From assembly GCF_001570565.1 (NCBI RefSeq), contig NZ_BBXE01000025.1:124321-188320 (forward strand): DNA of 64,000 nucleotides. Direction: 5' to 3'. The DNA comes from Herbidospora yilanensis (GTDB taxonomy: Bacteria > Actinomycetota > Actinomycetes > Streptosporangiales > Streptosporangiaceae). The position numbers and the translations under genes are program-made. Under the pieces are notes generated by a model. It saw only the letters and a program-made list of their open reading frames with translations, was not told the DNA's origin and did not search any database. The number at the start of each line of letters is the position of its first letter. The stretch's first letter is position 1. This document shows, piece by piece, positions 1 through 8,041 of this stretch.

Positions 1-3000
1 TGCCGACGACCCGGGCCTCGGGCAACCCCTGCGCGGCCAGCGCGGCCCGCACCCGGGCCTCGGCGGCGGCGGGGGTGCCGGCCCGGACGAGACAGAGCAG
101 TTCCGAGACGGGGGCCAGCCGGGCGGCGAGGTGTGCCCCGAGGAAGCCGGTCGCGCCGGTGAGCAGGACCGTTATGCCCGACCGGTCTCTCGGGACGGTC
201 ACCCGGATGTCGCCGGGCAGCACCGCCTCGGCGAGCAGGTCGGGTTCGTCCGAGGTCGCGTGGGTGCCTTCGATCGTGGCGGCGAGCTCGGCCAGGTCGG
301 CGGTCTCGAACAGGGCGCGCAGCGGGAGGGCGACGCCGAGCCGGTCCTTCAGGGCCGCCAGCACGCGGGCCGCGAGCAGTGAGTGGCCGCCGAGTTCGAA
401 GAAGTTGTCCCGCCGTCCGACCCTCCGGTCGCCCGCGACGACGACCGACCAGACGTCCGCGACCGCCTGTTCGGTCGGGGTCCGCGGGGCCTCGTAGGGG
501 GCCGACACCGTGACCTCGGGCAGGGCGGCCGTGTCGACCTTGCCGTGGCCGGTGCGGGGGACGGTCTCCAGCGCGACGAACATGTCGGGCACGAGGTGGT
601 CGGGCAGCCGTTCCCGCAGGTAGGAGCGCAGGTCTGACTCCCCGGCGACGAACGCGACCAGGCGGTCGCCCGCCGACGTCACGTGGGCGTCGCGCACGCC
701 GGGGTGCGCGGTCAGCGCCGCCTCGACCTCGCCCGGCTCGATGCGGTGGCCGCGCACCTTGAGCTGGCGGTCCTTGCGGCCGGCGAACTCGAAGCTCCCG
801 TCGAGACGCCGCCGGACCAGGTCGCCGGTCCGGTACATGCGTGCCCCCGGCACCCCGGAGAACGGATCGGGCGTGAACCGCTCGGCGGTCATCGCCGGCT
901 GCCCGAGGTAACCCCAGGCCAGGCAGTCGCCCGCGAGGTGGAGCTCGCCGTAGACGTTGTCGGGGGCGAGCCCGCCGTGGCCGTCGACGACGTAGGCCCG
1001 CACGTGCGGCAGCTCGGTCCCGATGGGCAGGTGCAGCGGCGTCGTGGGCTCCGCGGCCGTGTGCGTGGTCGCGCATACCGTCGCCTCGGTCGGGCCGTAG
1101 TGGTTGACCAGCGGGGTGCCGGTCGCGGCCAGCCAGGTCGCCAGCGCCGCGGCCGGCACCGACTCGCCGCCGACCATCATCAGCCTGACCGGCCATTCGA
1201 TCCGGCGTCCGGCCAGCTCGTCGGCCCAGCGACGCCAGAGCGAGGCCGCCGTGTCGACGGCGGTGATCCCGTGACGCTCGACGAAGGCGAGCAGCGCGTC
1301 GGCGTCGAGGCGGGCCGGTTCGTCGTGCAGGACCAGCGCGCCGCCGGTGGAGAGCACCGGGAACAGGTCGCCCACGGACGCGTCGAAGGTCAGCGGCGGG
1401 ATCATCAGCACCCGGTCGGCGGCCGTGAACCCGTGGACGTCCACGAAGGCCCTGGTGAACCTCCGCAGCGAGTCGTGGCCGACGGCGACGCCCTTGGGCG
1501 TGCCGGTCGAGCCGGAGGTGAAGATGACGTAGGCGAGCGAGCTCGGTTCCACCGGGGCGTGGTCGCGTGGGTGGAAACCCTCGTGGTCCACGACGCCCAC
1601 GGCGTTGGCCGCCGCCAGCATCCGTTCCACTCTCTCCGGAGGGTGGCCGGGGTCGAGCGGCAGGTAGGCGCAGCCCGCCTGGAGGATGCCCACGATGGCG
1701 GCGACGGCGTCGGGTCCGGCGGGGAGACGTACCCCGATGACGCTGCCTTGAGTCAGCCCGGCCAGGTCGAGGGAGGCGGCCCGGCGCAGCAGCTCGCGGT
1801 AGGTCACCGTCTCGGTGTCGGTGATCACCGCGGGTTCGTCGGAGGGCGTGATCTTCCAGGCCGGCGCTTCGTAGGGGACGGCGCCGGGGGCGCGGGTCTG
1901 GAGGGGGACGTCCCAGACGCCCTGGTCGGCGTCGTCGACGGTCGCGCGCAGGACGGCGACCATGTGGTGGCCGATCGCGTCGACCGAGGCGGCGTCGAAC
2001 AGGTCGGTCGCGTAGTCGAGGTGCACGCCGTCGCCCTCGACCACGAGCGTCAGGTCGAACCGGGCCGGGGGCGCGGCCAGCGCGTGGGCCCGGCCGGTCA
2101 GCCCCGGCGCGACCTCGATCGCCCCGCCGGGCTCCCCGGTCACCAGCATGACCTGGAAGATCGGGTTGTGGCTGAGGTCGCGCCGCCCGCCAGTCAGCTC
2201 GACGACCGAGTCGAACGGCAGCGTGCGATGGTCGAGCGCGGTCATGGTGGTCTCGCGGGCGAGCCGGACCACCTCGCGCAGCGTCGGGTTCCCGGTGAGG
2301 TGGGTCCGCAGCGCGACGGTGTTGACGAACATCCCGGCCGTGCGCTCCAGCTCGGGCAGTTCGCGGTCGCTGACCGGGGTGCCGATGACGACGTCGTCGG
2401 TGCCGGCCATCCGGGCCAGCACGACGTTCAGCGCGGCCAGCACCACCATGAACACGGTCGTCCGGTTGGCCTGCGCCCAGGCCCGCAACTCCCCGGCGAA
2501 CCCGTCGGGGTAGACGACCGACCGGCGGTCGCCGTCGAAGGTCGGCCGGGCCGGGCGCGGCCGGTCGAGGGGCAGGTCGAGCAGCCCGCTGACGCCGTCG
2601 AGCCGCTGCGCCCAGAACGCCCGGTCGGCCGCGTCGGTGTCGCGGGTCGCCAGCCACGCCGCGTAGTCCGGATACTGCACCTGGACGGGCGGCAGGCGCT
2701 CCCCCCGGTAGAGGGCGTAGACCTCGTCGAACAGGATGCCGGTGGTCTCGCCGTCGCACACGATGTGGTGCCAGCACATCGCCAGCACGTGCCCGTCGCG
2801 GTAGGGGATCAGCAGCACCCGCATCAGCGGCGCCCGCGCGAGGTCGAACCCGTGGGAGAGGAACTCCTCGATGGTGCCCTCGGTCGAGAAGGGCACCTCG
2901 GCCGACGGGACGACGTGCTGGCGGGGCACCCCGTCGCGGACCACGATCGCGGTCCGCAGGGACTCGTGCCGGGCCACCAGGGCGTCGATCGCCCGGCGCA

Positions 3001-3196
3001 TCCGGGGCACGTCGAGGTCGCCGGTCAGCTCGTGGGCCGCCCAGCACAGGTAGCGGTCGCCGTCGAACCCCGCCTGGTCGAGGAACCACAACCGTTCCTG
3101 CGACGGGGCCAGCGGCGCGTCGGCGCCCGGGTCGCGGCGCGGGATCCCGGACCGCTGCGCCGCGACCCGCGCCATACGTTCGGACAGTCTGCTCAC
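1..3196 (-). CDS. NRPS module C-A-T with terminal thioester reductase (partial, runs off left edge)
   Basis: Terminal peptide synthetase module. From the GTG start at 3196 the order is: condensation domain (HHIVCDG near residue 140), adenylation domain (TSGSTG near 557, YGPTE, GKVD lysine motif), carrier domain (FFELGGHSLL, phosphopantetheine Ser near 937), then a Rossmann-type reductase beginning around residue 980 with LLTGATGFLGAHL. The contig edge removes the rest of the reductase. R domains release the peptide from the carrier as an aldehyde or alcohol using NAD(P)H. The ten pocket residues read D-A-G-D-M-G-H-V-C-K, which I cannot match to a known substrate; Gly at position 239 suggests a roomy pocket. 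The start overlaps the preceding stop (GTGA), so it is translationally coupled to the DUF6875-like gene. Domain calls are firm; substrate is unknown. Confidence 0.93.
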   Translation of the reverse strand, partial: MSRLSERMARVAAQRSGIPRRDPGADAPLAPSQERLWFLDQAGFDGDRYLCWAAHELTGDLDVPRMRRAIDALVARHESLRTAIVVRDGVPRQHVVPSAEVPFSTEGTIEEFLSHGFDLARAPLMRVLLIPYRDGHVLAMCWHHIVCDGETTGILFDEVYALYRGERLPPVQVQYPDYAAWLATRDTDAADRAFWAQRLDGVSGLLDLPLDRPRPARPTFDGDRRSVVYPDGFAGELRAWAQANRTTVFMVVLAALNVVLARMAGTDDVVIGTPVSDRELPELERTAGMFVNTVALRTHLTGNPTLREVVRLARETTMTALDHRTLPFDSVVELTGGRRDLSHNPIFQVMLVTGEPGGAIEVAPGLTGRAHALAAPPARFDLTLVVEGDGVHLDYATDLFDAASVDAIGHHMVAVLRATVDDADQGVWDVPLQTRAPGAVPYEAPAWKITPSDEPAVITDTETVTYRELLRRAASLDLAGLTQGSVIGVRLPAGPDAVAAIVGILQAGCAYLPLDPGHPPERVERMLAAANAVGVVDHEGFHPRDHAPVEPSSLAYVIFTSGSTGTPKGVAVGHDSLRRFTRAFVDVHGFTAADRVLMIPPLTFDASVGDLFPVLSTGGALVLHDEPARLDADALLAFVERHGITAVDTAASLWRRWADELAGRRIEWPVRLMMVGGESVPAAALATWLAATGTPLVNHYGPTEATVCATTHTAAEPTTPLHLPIGTELPHVRAYVVDGHGGLAPDNVYGELHLAGDCLAWGYLGQPAMTAERFTPDPFSGVPGARMYRTGDLVRRRLDGSFEFAGRKDRQLKVRGHRIEPGEVEAALTAHPGVRDAHVTSAGDRLVAFVAGESDLRSYLRERLPDHLVPDMFVALETVPRTGHGKVDTAALPEVTVSAPYEAPRTPTEQAVADVWSVVVAGDRRVGRRDNFFELGGHSLLAARVLAALKDRLGVALPLRALFETADLAELAATIEGTHATSDEPDLLAEAVLPGDIRVTVPRDRSGITVLLTGATGFLGAHLAARLAPVSELLCLVRAGTPAAAEARVRAALAAQGLPEARVVG

Positions 3197-3840
3197 GAGG
3201 GCACCACGTCCCGCAGATGGGCCGGGACGCGGTCGCCGAAGATCGCGCGGTACGCCGACACGTGCTGCTCGCGCGAGGTCAGGAACGGCAGGTCGGTGCT
3301 GACCATGTGCCGCACGACCAGCATCGGGACCGGCGCCTCCAGCGGGCGCAGCAGCGGGTTCCATAACCCGCCCTTGTCCGGCGGGCCGTCGTGGAACTCG
3401 CCGACCATGACCCCGGCGGGCACGTGCCGGTCCTTGAGGATCTCCTGGGCGCCGTCGATCAGGTCGAGCCGCCGGGCCGCGTCCGGGAACAGCACCAGCA
3501 CGGCCGTGTGCATCGAGTCGGCGATCGACCGGGGGGCGAGTTCGCCGAACCACTTCCGGTACGGCTCCACCGCGGCGACCACCTCCTCGACGGTCTCCGG
3601 CCGTCCGGGGCGGATGGCGAGCAGGAACCGCCCCCGGTCGATGGAGCCCTGGGCGTAGGGGCAGACCGGACCGCGGCGGCCCAGTTCGGGGTGCGGGCGG
3701 CACAGGTACTCGCGCGCCCACGCCGTCACCGTGCGGAGCTGGCGGATGTACATGGCGCCCAGCGGGTGGAGGGGGCACCCGCTCTCGACGTCCTTGACGT
3801 CGAACAGGCGTAAGGTCGGCTCGTCGGGGTGGGTGATCAC
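3193..3840 (-). CDS. DUF6875-like protein inside the NRPS operon
   Basis: A 215-residue protein with GTG start at 3840, overlapping the flavoenzyme stop upstream and the terminal NRPS start downstream by GTGA junctions. Visible conserved-looking pieces are REYLCRPHPELGRRGPVCPY near the N-terminus and VRHMVSTDLPFLTSREQHV near the C-terminus. From memory these match the DUF6875 family of actinobacterial proteins; I cannot confirm by search. No signal peptide or membrane segment is seen, so it is probably cytosolic. Its position between a monooxygenase and the last module suggests a tailoring or substrate-supply role. Function is not established; a heme- or metal-binding oxidase role would be speculation. 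Confidence 0.8.
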   Translation of the reverse strand: MITHPDEPTLRLFDVKDVESGCPLHPLGAMYIRQLRTVTAWAREYLCRPHPELGRRGPVCPYAQGSIDRGRFLLAIRPGRPETVEEVVAAVEPYRKWFGELAPRSIADSMHTAVLVLFPDAARRLDLIDGAQEILKDRHVPAGVMVGEFHDGPPDKGGLWNPLLRPLEAPVPMLVVRHMVSTDLPFLTSREQHVSAYRAIFGDRVPAHLRDVVPS

Positions 3841-5123
3841 TTCGGGTGCCTCCTGTCGCGGCGCCAGAGGAGGGCGGCCGCCAGCCCCACGGCCGCCGTC
3901 ATCCCTCCCGCGCGGACGATCCGGTCCTGCTTTCGCGCACGCCGCAGCGCCTCGCCGTACGGCATGGTGGTGTGGCTGACCATCGTGTAGAGCGGTCGCC
4001 ACATGTCGGGCAGCAGCCGGCTGAGCACGGTGTCCACCTGCTTGCGGGCCAGGTGGAGCGGGGAGCGCAGCCGGTCGCGGAGTTCCAGGAAGTTGTCGGC
4101 CGACAGGTCGGCCAGCACGTCGGTGTGCGGTTTCCTGCGCCGCTGATACGCGGCGAAGGCCGCGCCGAGATCGTCGGGCCGGGCCTCGACGCATTCGGCG
4201 AGGACGACGCAGTCCTCGAACGCCGAGTTCATGCCCTGCCCGTAGAAGGGGTAGACGGCGTGGCAGGCGTCGCCGATCAGCACCGCCCGGCCGTCCTCGT
4301 GCCACTTCGAGGTCCGCACGGTGACCAGGTGGCCGACCGGGTTGCGGGCGAGTTGCCCCACCAGGTCGGGCAGGTCGGCGGCCGGGAGCACGCTCTTGAC
4401 GAACGCCGCCAGGTCGGGCCGCACGAGATCGTGGTGGTCCATGAACAACGTGCAGGTCAGCGACCCGTCGACGTTGGGGTGGGCGACCATGAGGCCCTGG
4501 TCGCCGGGCCAGACGTGCAGCGCCTCCAGCCGTTCGGTGTACGGCAGGTGCAGCTCCTTGTAGCCCCACGGCAGGAACTCCTGCCGGAAGTCGGCCGGCC
4601 GGCCGCGCAGGAGTTCGGCACGGACCGCCGAGAACGCTCCATCGGCGCCGACGATCACGTCGGGGGTGATCGTCTCGCCGCCCGCCTGGAACGACGGGGC
4701 GTCGCGGTCGATCGCGGTCACCGGGGTGCCGAAGAAGAACCGCACCCCCTGGAGCTTCTCCGCGTGCTCGACCAGGGTCCGGCTGAGGGCGTCGCGCCGG
4801 ATCGAGTGGAGGATCTCGCCGGGGTCGCGCCCGTACGGGTGGAAGAACGGGCGGCCCTCCCTCGGGTGGACGTACCGGCCGCGCATCGGGACGGTGTGGG
4901 CGCGCACCGCCTCCCACAACCCGGCCTTGCGGAGGGCGCCGATGCCCCGGGCCGACAGGCCCAGGTTGATCGAACGGCCCTCGTCGGGCGGCGCGACCCT
5001 GGGGTCGGCCCGGCGTTCGTAGACGTCGACGCGGTGGCCCTGCCCGGCCAGGTACACGGCCAGCAGTGAACCTGCCAGCCCCGCACCGACCACCGCGAAA
5101 TGGATGTTCAGGTCGTCGCGCAT
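3837..5123 (-). CDS. Kynurenine 3-monooxygenase-like FAD monooxygenase
   Basis: A 428-residue group A flavin monooxygenase. The N-terminus has the FAD dinucleotide motif VVGAGLAGSLLAVYLA, followed by RSINLGLSARGIGALRKAGL, typical of kynurenine 3-monooxygenase (KMO). The second FAD motif reads GDACHAVYPFYGQGMNSAFE. The substrate-side motifs MRGRYVH and HPYG match the Arg and Tyr that bind kynurenine in KMO. The C-terminus carries a hydrophobic stretch (AAVGLAAALLW) that may anchor it to the membrane, as in other KMOs. KMO hydroxylates L-kynurenine to 3-hydroxykynurenine. Here it is coupled at both ends to NRPS genes (TGATG at 5121-5125, GTGA at 3837-3840), so it probably supplies or tailors an aromatic building block. 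No kynureninase or tryptophan dioxygenase is visible in the window. Confidence 0.88.
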   Translation of the reverse strand: MRDDLNIHFAVVGAGLAGSLLAVYLAGQGHRVDVYERRADPRVAPPDEGRSINLGLSARGIGALRKAGLWEAVRAHTVPMRGRYVHPREGRPFFHPYGRDPGEILHSIRRDALSRTLVEHAEKLQGVRFFFGTPVTAIDRDAPSFQAGGETITPDVIVGADGAFSAVRAELLRGRPADFRQEFLPWGYKELHLPYTERLEALHVWPGDQGLMVAHPNVDGSLTCTLFMDHHDLVRPDLAAFVKSVLPAADLPDLVGQLARNPVGHLVTVRTSKWHEDGRAVLIGDACHAVYPFYGQGMNSAFEDCVVLAECVEARPDDLGAAFAAYQRRRKPHTDVLADLSADNFLELRDRLRSPLHLARKQVDTVLSRLLPDMWRPLYTMVSHTTMPYGEALRRARKQDRIVRAGGMTAAVGLAAALLWRRDRRHPK

Positions 5124-8041
5124 CAGCGCTCGGCCTCCTCCAGGATCTCGTCGACCGCGGCCGCGAAATCGGCGACCGTACGGCTGGCGAACAGGGTGCG
5201 CACCGGGACGACCAGGTCGACGGCCCGGCGGATGCGCGCCACCACGCGGGTGGCGAGCAGCGAATGCCCCCCGAGGGCGAAGAAGTCGTCGGTGGCCCCC
5301 ACACGCGGGACCCCGAGCACTTCGCCGAATATCTGTGCGACCAGTTCCTCGGCGTCGGTCCGGGGGGCGACGTACGCCTCTCCGGCCACGCCGGGGGTGG
5401 GCAGCGCCGTCCGGTCGAGCTTGCCGTTCCGGGTCAGCGGCAGCTCGGGCAGCGGCACGATGTGGCCCGGCACCAGATGCTCGGGCAGGGTGCGCCGCAG
5501 GTGGGCGCGGAGGTCATCGGGGGCGGGGTCGCCCGTCACATAGGCGACCAGGGAGCCGTCGAGCGCGATCACGGCGGCGCTCCGCACCGAGGGGAAGGTG
5601 GTCAGCGCGGCCTCGACCTCGGCGGGCTCTATGCGTACACCCCTGATCTTGACCTGGTCGTCGAGGCGGCCGAGGAACTCCAGATCTCCGTCGAGTCTCA
5701 GGCGCGCTCTGTCGCCCGTGAGATAGCGGCGGCCGTTCGGCGCCGGCACGAAGCGCTCGGCGGTGAGGCGCGGCCGGTTCAGGTAGCCCCGCGCGACGCC
5801 GACACCGCCGATGGCGAGTTCGCCGGGGATCCCGGGCGGCACCTCCCGCTGCCGGGCGTCGAGGATCGTGACCGTGGTGCCCGCGATCGGGCGGCCGATC
5901 GACGGCTTGCCGTCGCCGAGGTCGGTCGCGGTGGCGATCACCGTGGCCTCGGTCGGGCCGTAGGTGTTGACCAGGCGGATGCGATCGCCGAAACGGCCGC
6001 GCCAGCGCTTGACCGCCGAGGCCGCGACGGGGTCGCCACCGAGGATGACGAGCCGAAGGTTCGGCGGCCAGGCGATCTCGTCGATCTCCTCGACGAGGGC
6101 ATGCCAAAAGGAGGTCGGCAAATCGAGCACGGTTACTCGAGCCCCTTCGGAAGTGGTCAGGAAATCCGGCAGGGTGCGCCCGCCATTGGGCAGCATCACG
6201 ACCGTAGCCCCCGCTTCCAAGGATGGGAAGATCTCTTCCACGTGGGCGTCGAATCCCAGTTCAGAAAACTGCGCCACGCGGTCGCCGGGCTGCAGGTCAT
6301 AGGCCGTGCGCATCCAGGAAACGCGTTCCGATACGCTCTGGCGATCGATCACGACACCTTTCGGCAGACCGGTTGACCCCGACGTGTAAAGCACATACGC
6401 GGGTAAGGAATCGTCGGAGATTTCTGTCAGAAGGGGCCCGCTCAAATCCCCCGGCCGCACCGCCGCGATTTCCGGTAGGAACGCCGCGTCGCCCACCAGA
6501 ATGCGCGCGCCACCGTCGCGGAGCAAAGTCAAGATACGCGCGGCGGGGAAGCCGGGATCGACCGGCAGATAGGCCGCCCCGGCCCGCCAGACGGCCAGCA
6601 GGACCGGAACGAGATCGAGGCTCCGCTTGAGACCCACCCCCACGACGTCCCCGGGCCGCACCCCGCGGGCCGCCAGCCCGGCCGCCATCCGCGCGACGCG
6701 TTCACCCAGCTCCCGATAGGTGAGCTCGACGCCGTCACAGGAGACGGCGGGGGAATCGGGATCCGGCTCCGGGGGCCGGTCGGCTTCGGGTGCGTGCCCG
6801 GCCGGGCCGGCGCCGCCTTTCGGCGCAGACCGGTCGAGGTCGCAGAACAGGTCGAGATCGCCGCATCTCTCGCCGGGCCGCTCCGCGATGTCGGCCAGCA
6901 GCGCCTGGAACCGGGCCGCGAACCGTTCCGCCGTCGCCCGGTCGAAGCGGCCGGCATCGTAGGTGAGGATCAGGCCCGTCTCGGCCGGGCCCTGATAGAC
7001 GTCCAGGGCCAGATCACACTTGGCCGAGGCCAGGCCCGAGTCGTAGATCTCGACGTCGAGGTCGCCGAGGCGGGGGCGCTCGGTGGTGGTCCGGGTGTAC
7101 TGGAACATCGCCTGGAACCGCACCCCGCCCGGCACGTCGCCCGGCACATCGCCGTGGTCGAACGAGCGCAGCACCGCGCCCCGCGCCCGGCGCAGCGCCT
7201 CGGTGAACGGCGGGTCGTCGCCCAGGTCGGTGCGGAGCATCGCCAGGCCGGTGAAGTAGCCGACCAGGGCTTCGGTGTCGACGCGGTCGCGGCCGAGCAT
7301 CGGGGTCGCCACGCAGACGTCGTGCTGGGCGGCGTGCCGGGCCAGGAACACCTGGAAGGCGGCCAGCAGCACCATGAACAGGGTGCCGCGCTCCCTCCTG
7401 GCGAGGGCCTCCAGCCCGCCGACCAGCTCCGGCGGGAGGGTGGCGAAGATCTGGCCGCCCTCCCCGGTCGCCCGGGGCCGGTCGCCGGGCAGGTCCAGCA
7501 CCGGCAGGCCGCGCAGTTCCGCGTCCCAGTAGCCGGGATGGGAGCGATCCCCGCGCGCCACGTGGTCGGCGTAGGTGATGGGCAGCGGCGGGAGCACGCC
7601 GCCCCGGTAGAGGGTGTCGAGTTCGCGCAGCAGCACGTCGACCGACCAGCCGTCGGCCGCGATGTGGTGGATGACCAGGCAGAGCACGTGGTCGTCGGGG
7701 GCGGCCCTGATCAGGGTGAACCGGGCGACCGGGCCGGCGGCCAGGTCGAACGGCCGGTTGGCGCGTTCGGCCACGGCCGCCGCGGGGTCGGCGGTCTCGA
7801 TCCGCTCCAGGGGCGGCCCGGCCGGGGTGACCAGCCGGACCGGGTTCCCGTCGTCGTCTTCGGCGTACCGGCCGCGCAGCACGTCGTGCCGCCGGGTGAT
7901 CGCGGTGAGCGCGGCCTCCAGCGCCACGTCGTCGAGGCGGCCCCGGATGCGCAGGGCCACCGGCATGTTGTACGACGCGTCGGCCGGGTCGAGGCGCTGC
8001 AGGAACCAGAGCCGCCGCTGCCCGGCCGACAGCGCACTCAC
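5123..8041 (-). CDS. NRPS module C-A-T (acidic substrate pocket)
   Basis: A 972-residue single-module synthetase. Condensation domain: RRLWFLQRL start and HHIAADG near residue 124. Adenylation domain: TSGSTGLPKG near 550, YGPTE, YLTGD, and the NGKLD lysine motif. Carrier domain: FFALGGHSLLATRV, Ser near 926. My manual reading of the pocket is D-A-E-D-I-G-T-V-I-K. Two acidic residues (positions 239 and 278) usually face a cationic side chain, so a lysine-like or other basic amino acid is my inference. The GTG start at 8041 overlaps the upstream NRPS stop and its TGA overlaps the flavoenzyme ATG, so it is part of one polycistron. No epimerase or methyltransferase domain is present. Confidence 0.93.
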   Translation of the reverse strand: MSALSAGQRRLWFLQRLDPADASYNMPVALRIRGRLDDVALEAALTAITRRHDVLRGRYAEDDDGNPVRLVTPAGPPLERIETADPAAAVAERANRPFDLAAGPVARFTLIRAAPDDHVLCLVIHHIAADGWSVDVLLRELDTLYRGGVLPPLPITYADHVARGDRSHPGYWDAELRGLPVLDLPGDRPRATGEGGQIFATLPPELVGGLEALARRERGTLFMVLLAAFQVFLARHAAQHDVCVATPMLGRDRVDTEALVGYFTGLAMLRTDLGDDPPFTEALRRARGAVLRSFDHGDVPGDVPGGVRFQAMFQYTRTTTERPRLGDLDVEIYDSGLASAKCDLALDVYQGPAETGLILTYDAGRFDRATAERFAARFQALLADIAERPGERCGDLDLFCDLDRSAPKGGAGPAGHAPEADRPPEPDPDSPAVSCDGVELTYRELGERVARMAAGLAARGVRPGDVVGVGLKRSLDLVPVLLAVWRAGAAYLPVDPGFPAARILTLLRDGGARILVGDAAFLPEIAAVRPGDLSGPLLTEISDDSLPAYVLYTSGSTGLPKGVVIDRQSVSERVSWMRTAYDLQPGDRVAQFSELGFDAHVEEIFPSLEAGATVVMLPNGGRTLPDFLTTSEGARVTVLDLPTSFWHALVEEIDEIAWPPNLRLVILGGDPVAASAVKRWRGRFGDRIRLVNTYGPTEATVIATATDLGDGKPSIGRPIAGTTVTILDARQREVPPGIPGELAIGGVGVARGYLNRPRLTAERFVPAPNGRRYLTGDRARLRLDGDLEFLGRLDDQVKIRGVRIEPAEVEAALTTFPSVRSAAVIALDGSLVAYVTGDPAPDDLRAHLRRTLPEHLVPGHIVPLPELPLTRNGKLDRTALPTPGVAGEAYVAPRTDAEELVAQIFGEVLGVPRVGATDDFFALGGHSLLATRVVARIRRAVDLVVPVRTLFASRTVADFAAAVDEILEEAER

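Noticed and set aside
683..3658. A 991-codon open frame on the plus strand across the terminal NRPS module
   Set aside because: It is the antisense shadow of the minus-strand module and is made of Gly/Arg/Val-rich low-complexity sequence; the minus strand has every NRPS core motif.
1..5123. A pyrrolobenzodiazepine cluster
   Set aside because: The KMO-like enzyme and R domain fit, but there are three canonical modules plus a loading protein and no kynureninase or anthranilate-loading bimodule is visible.
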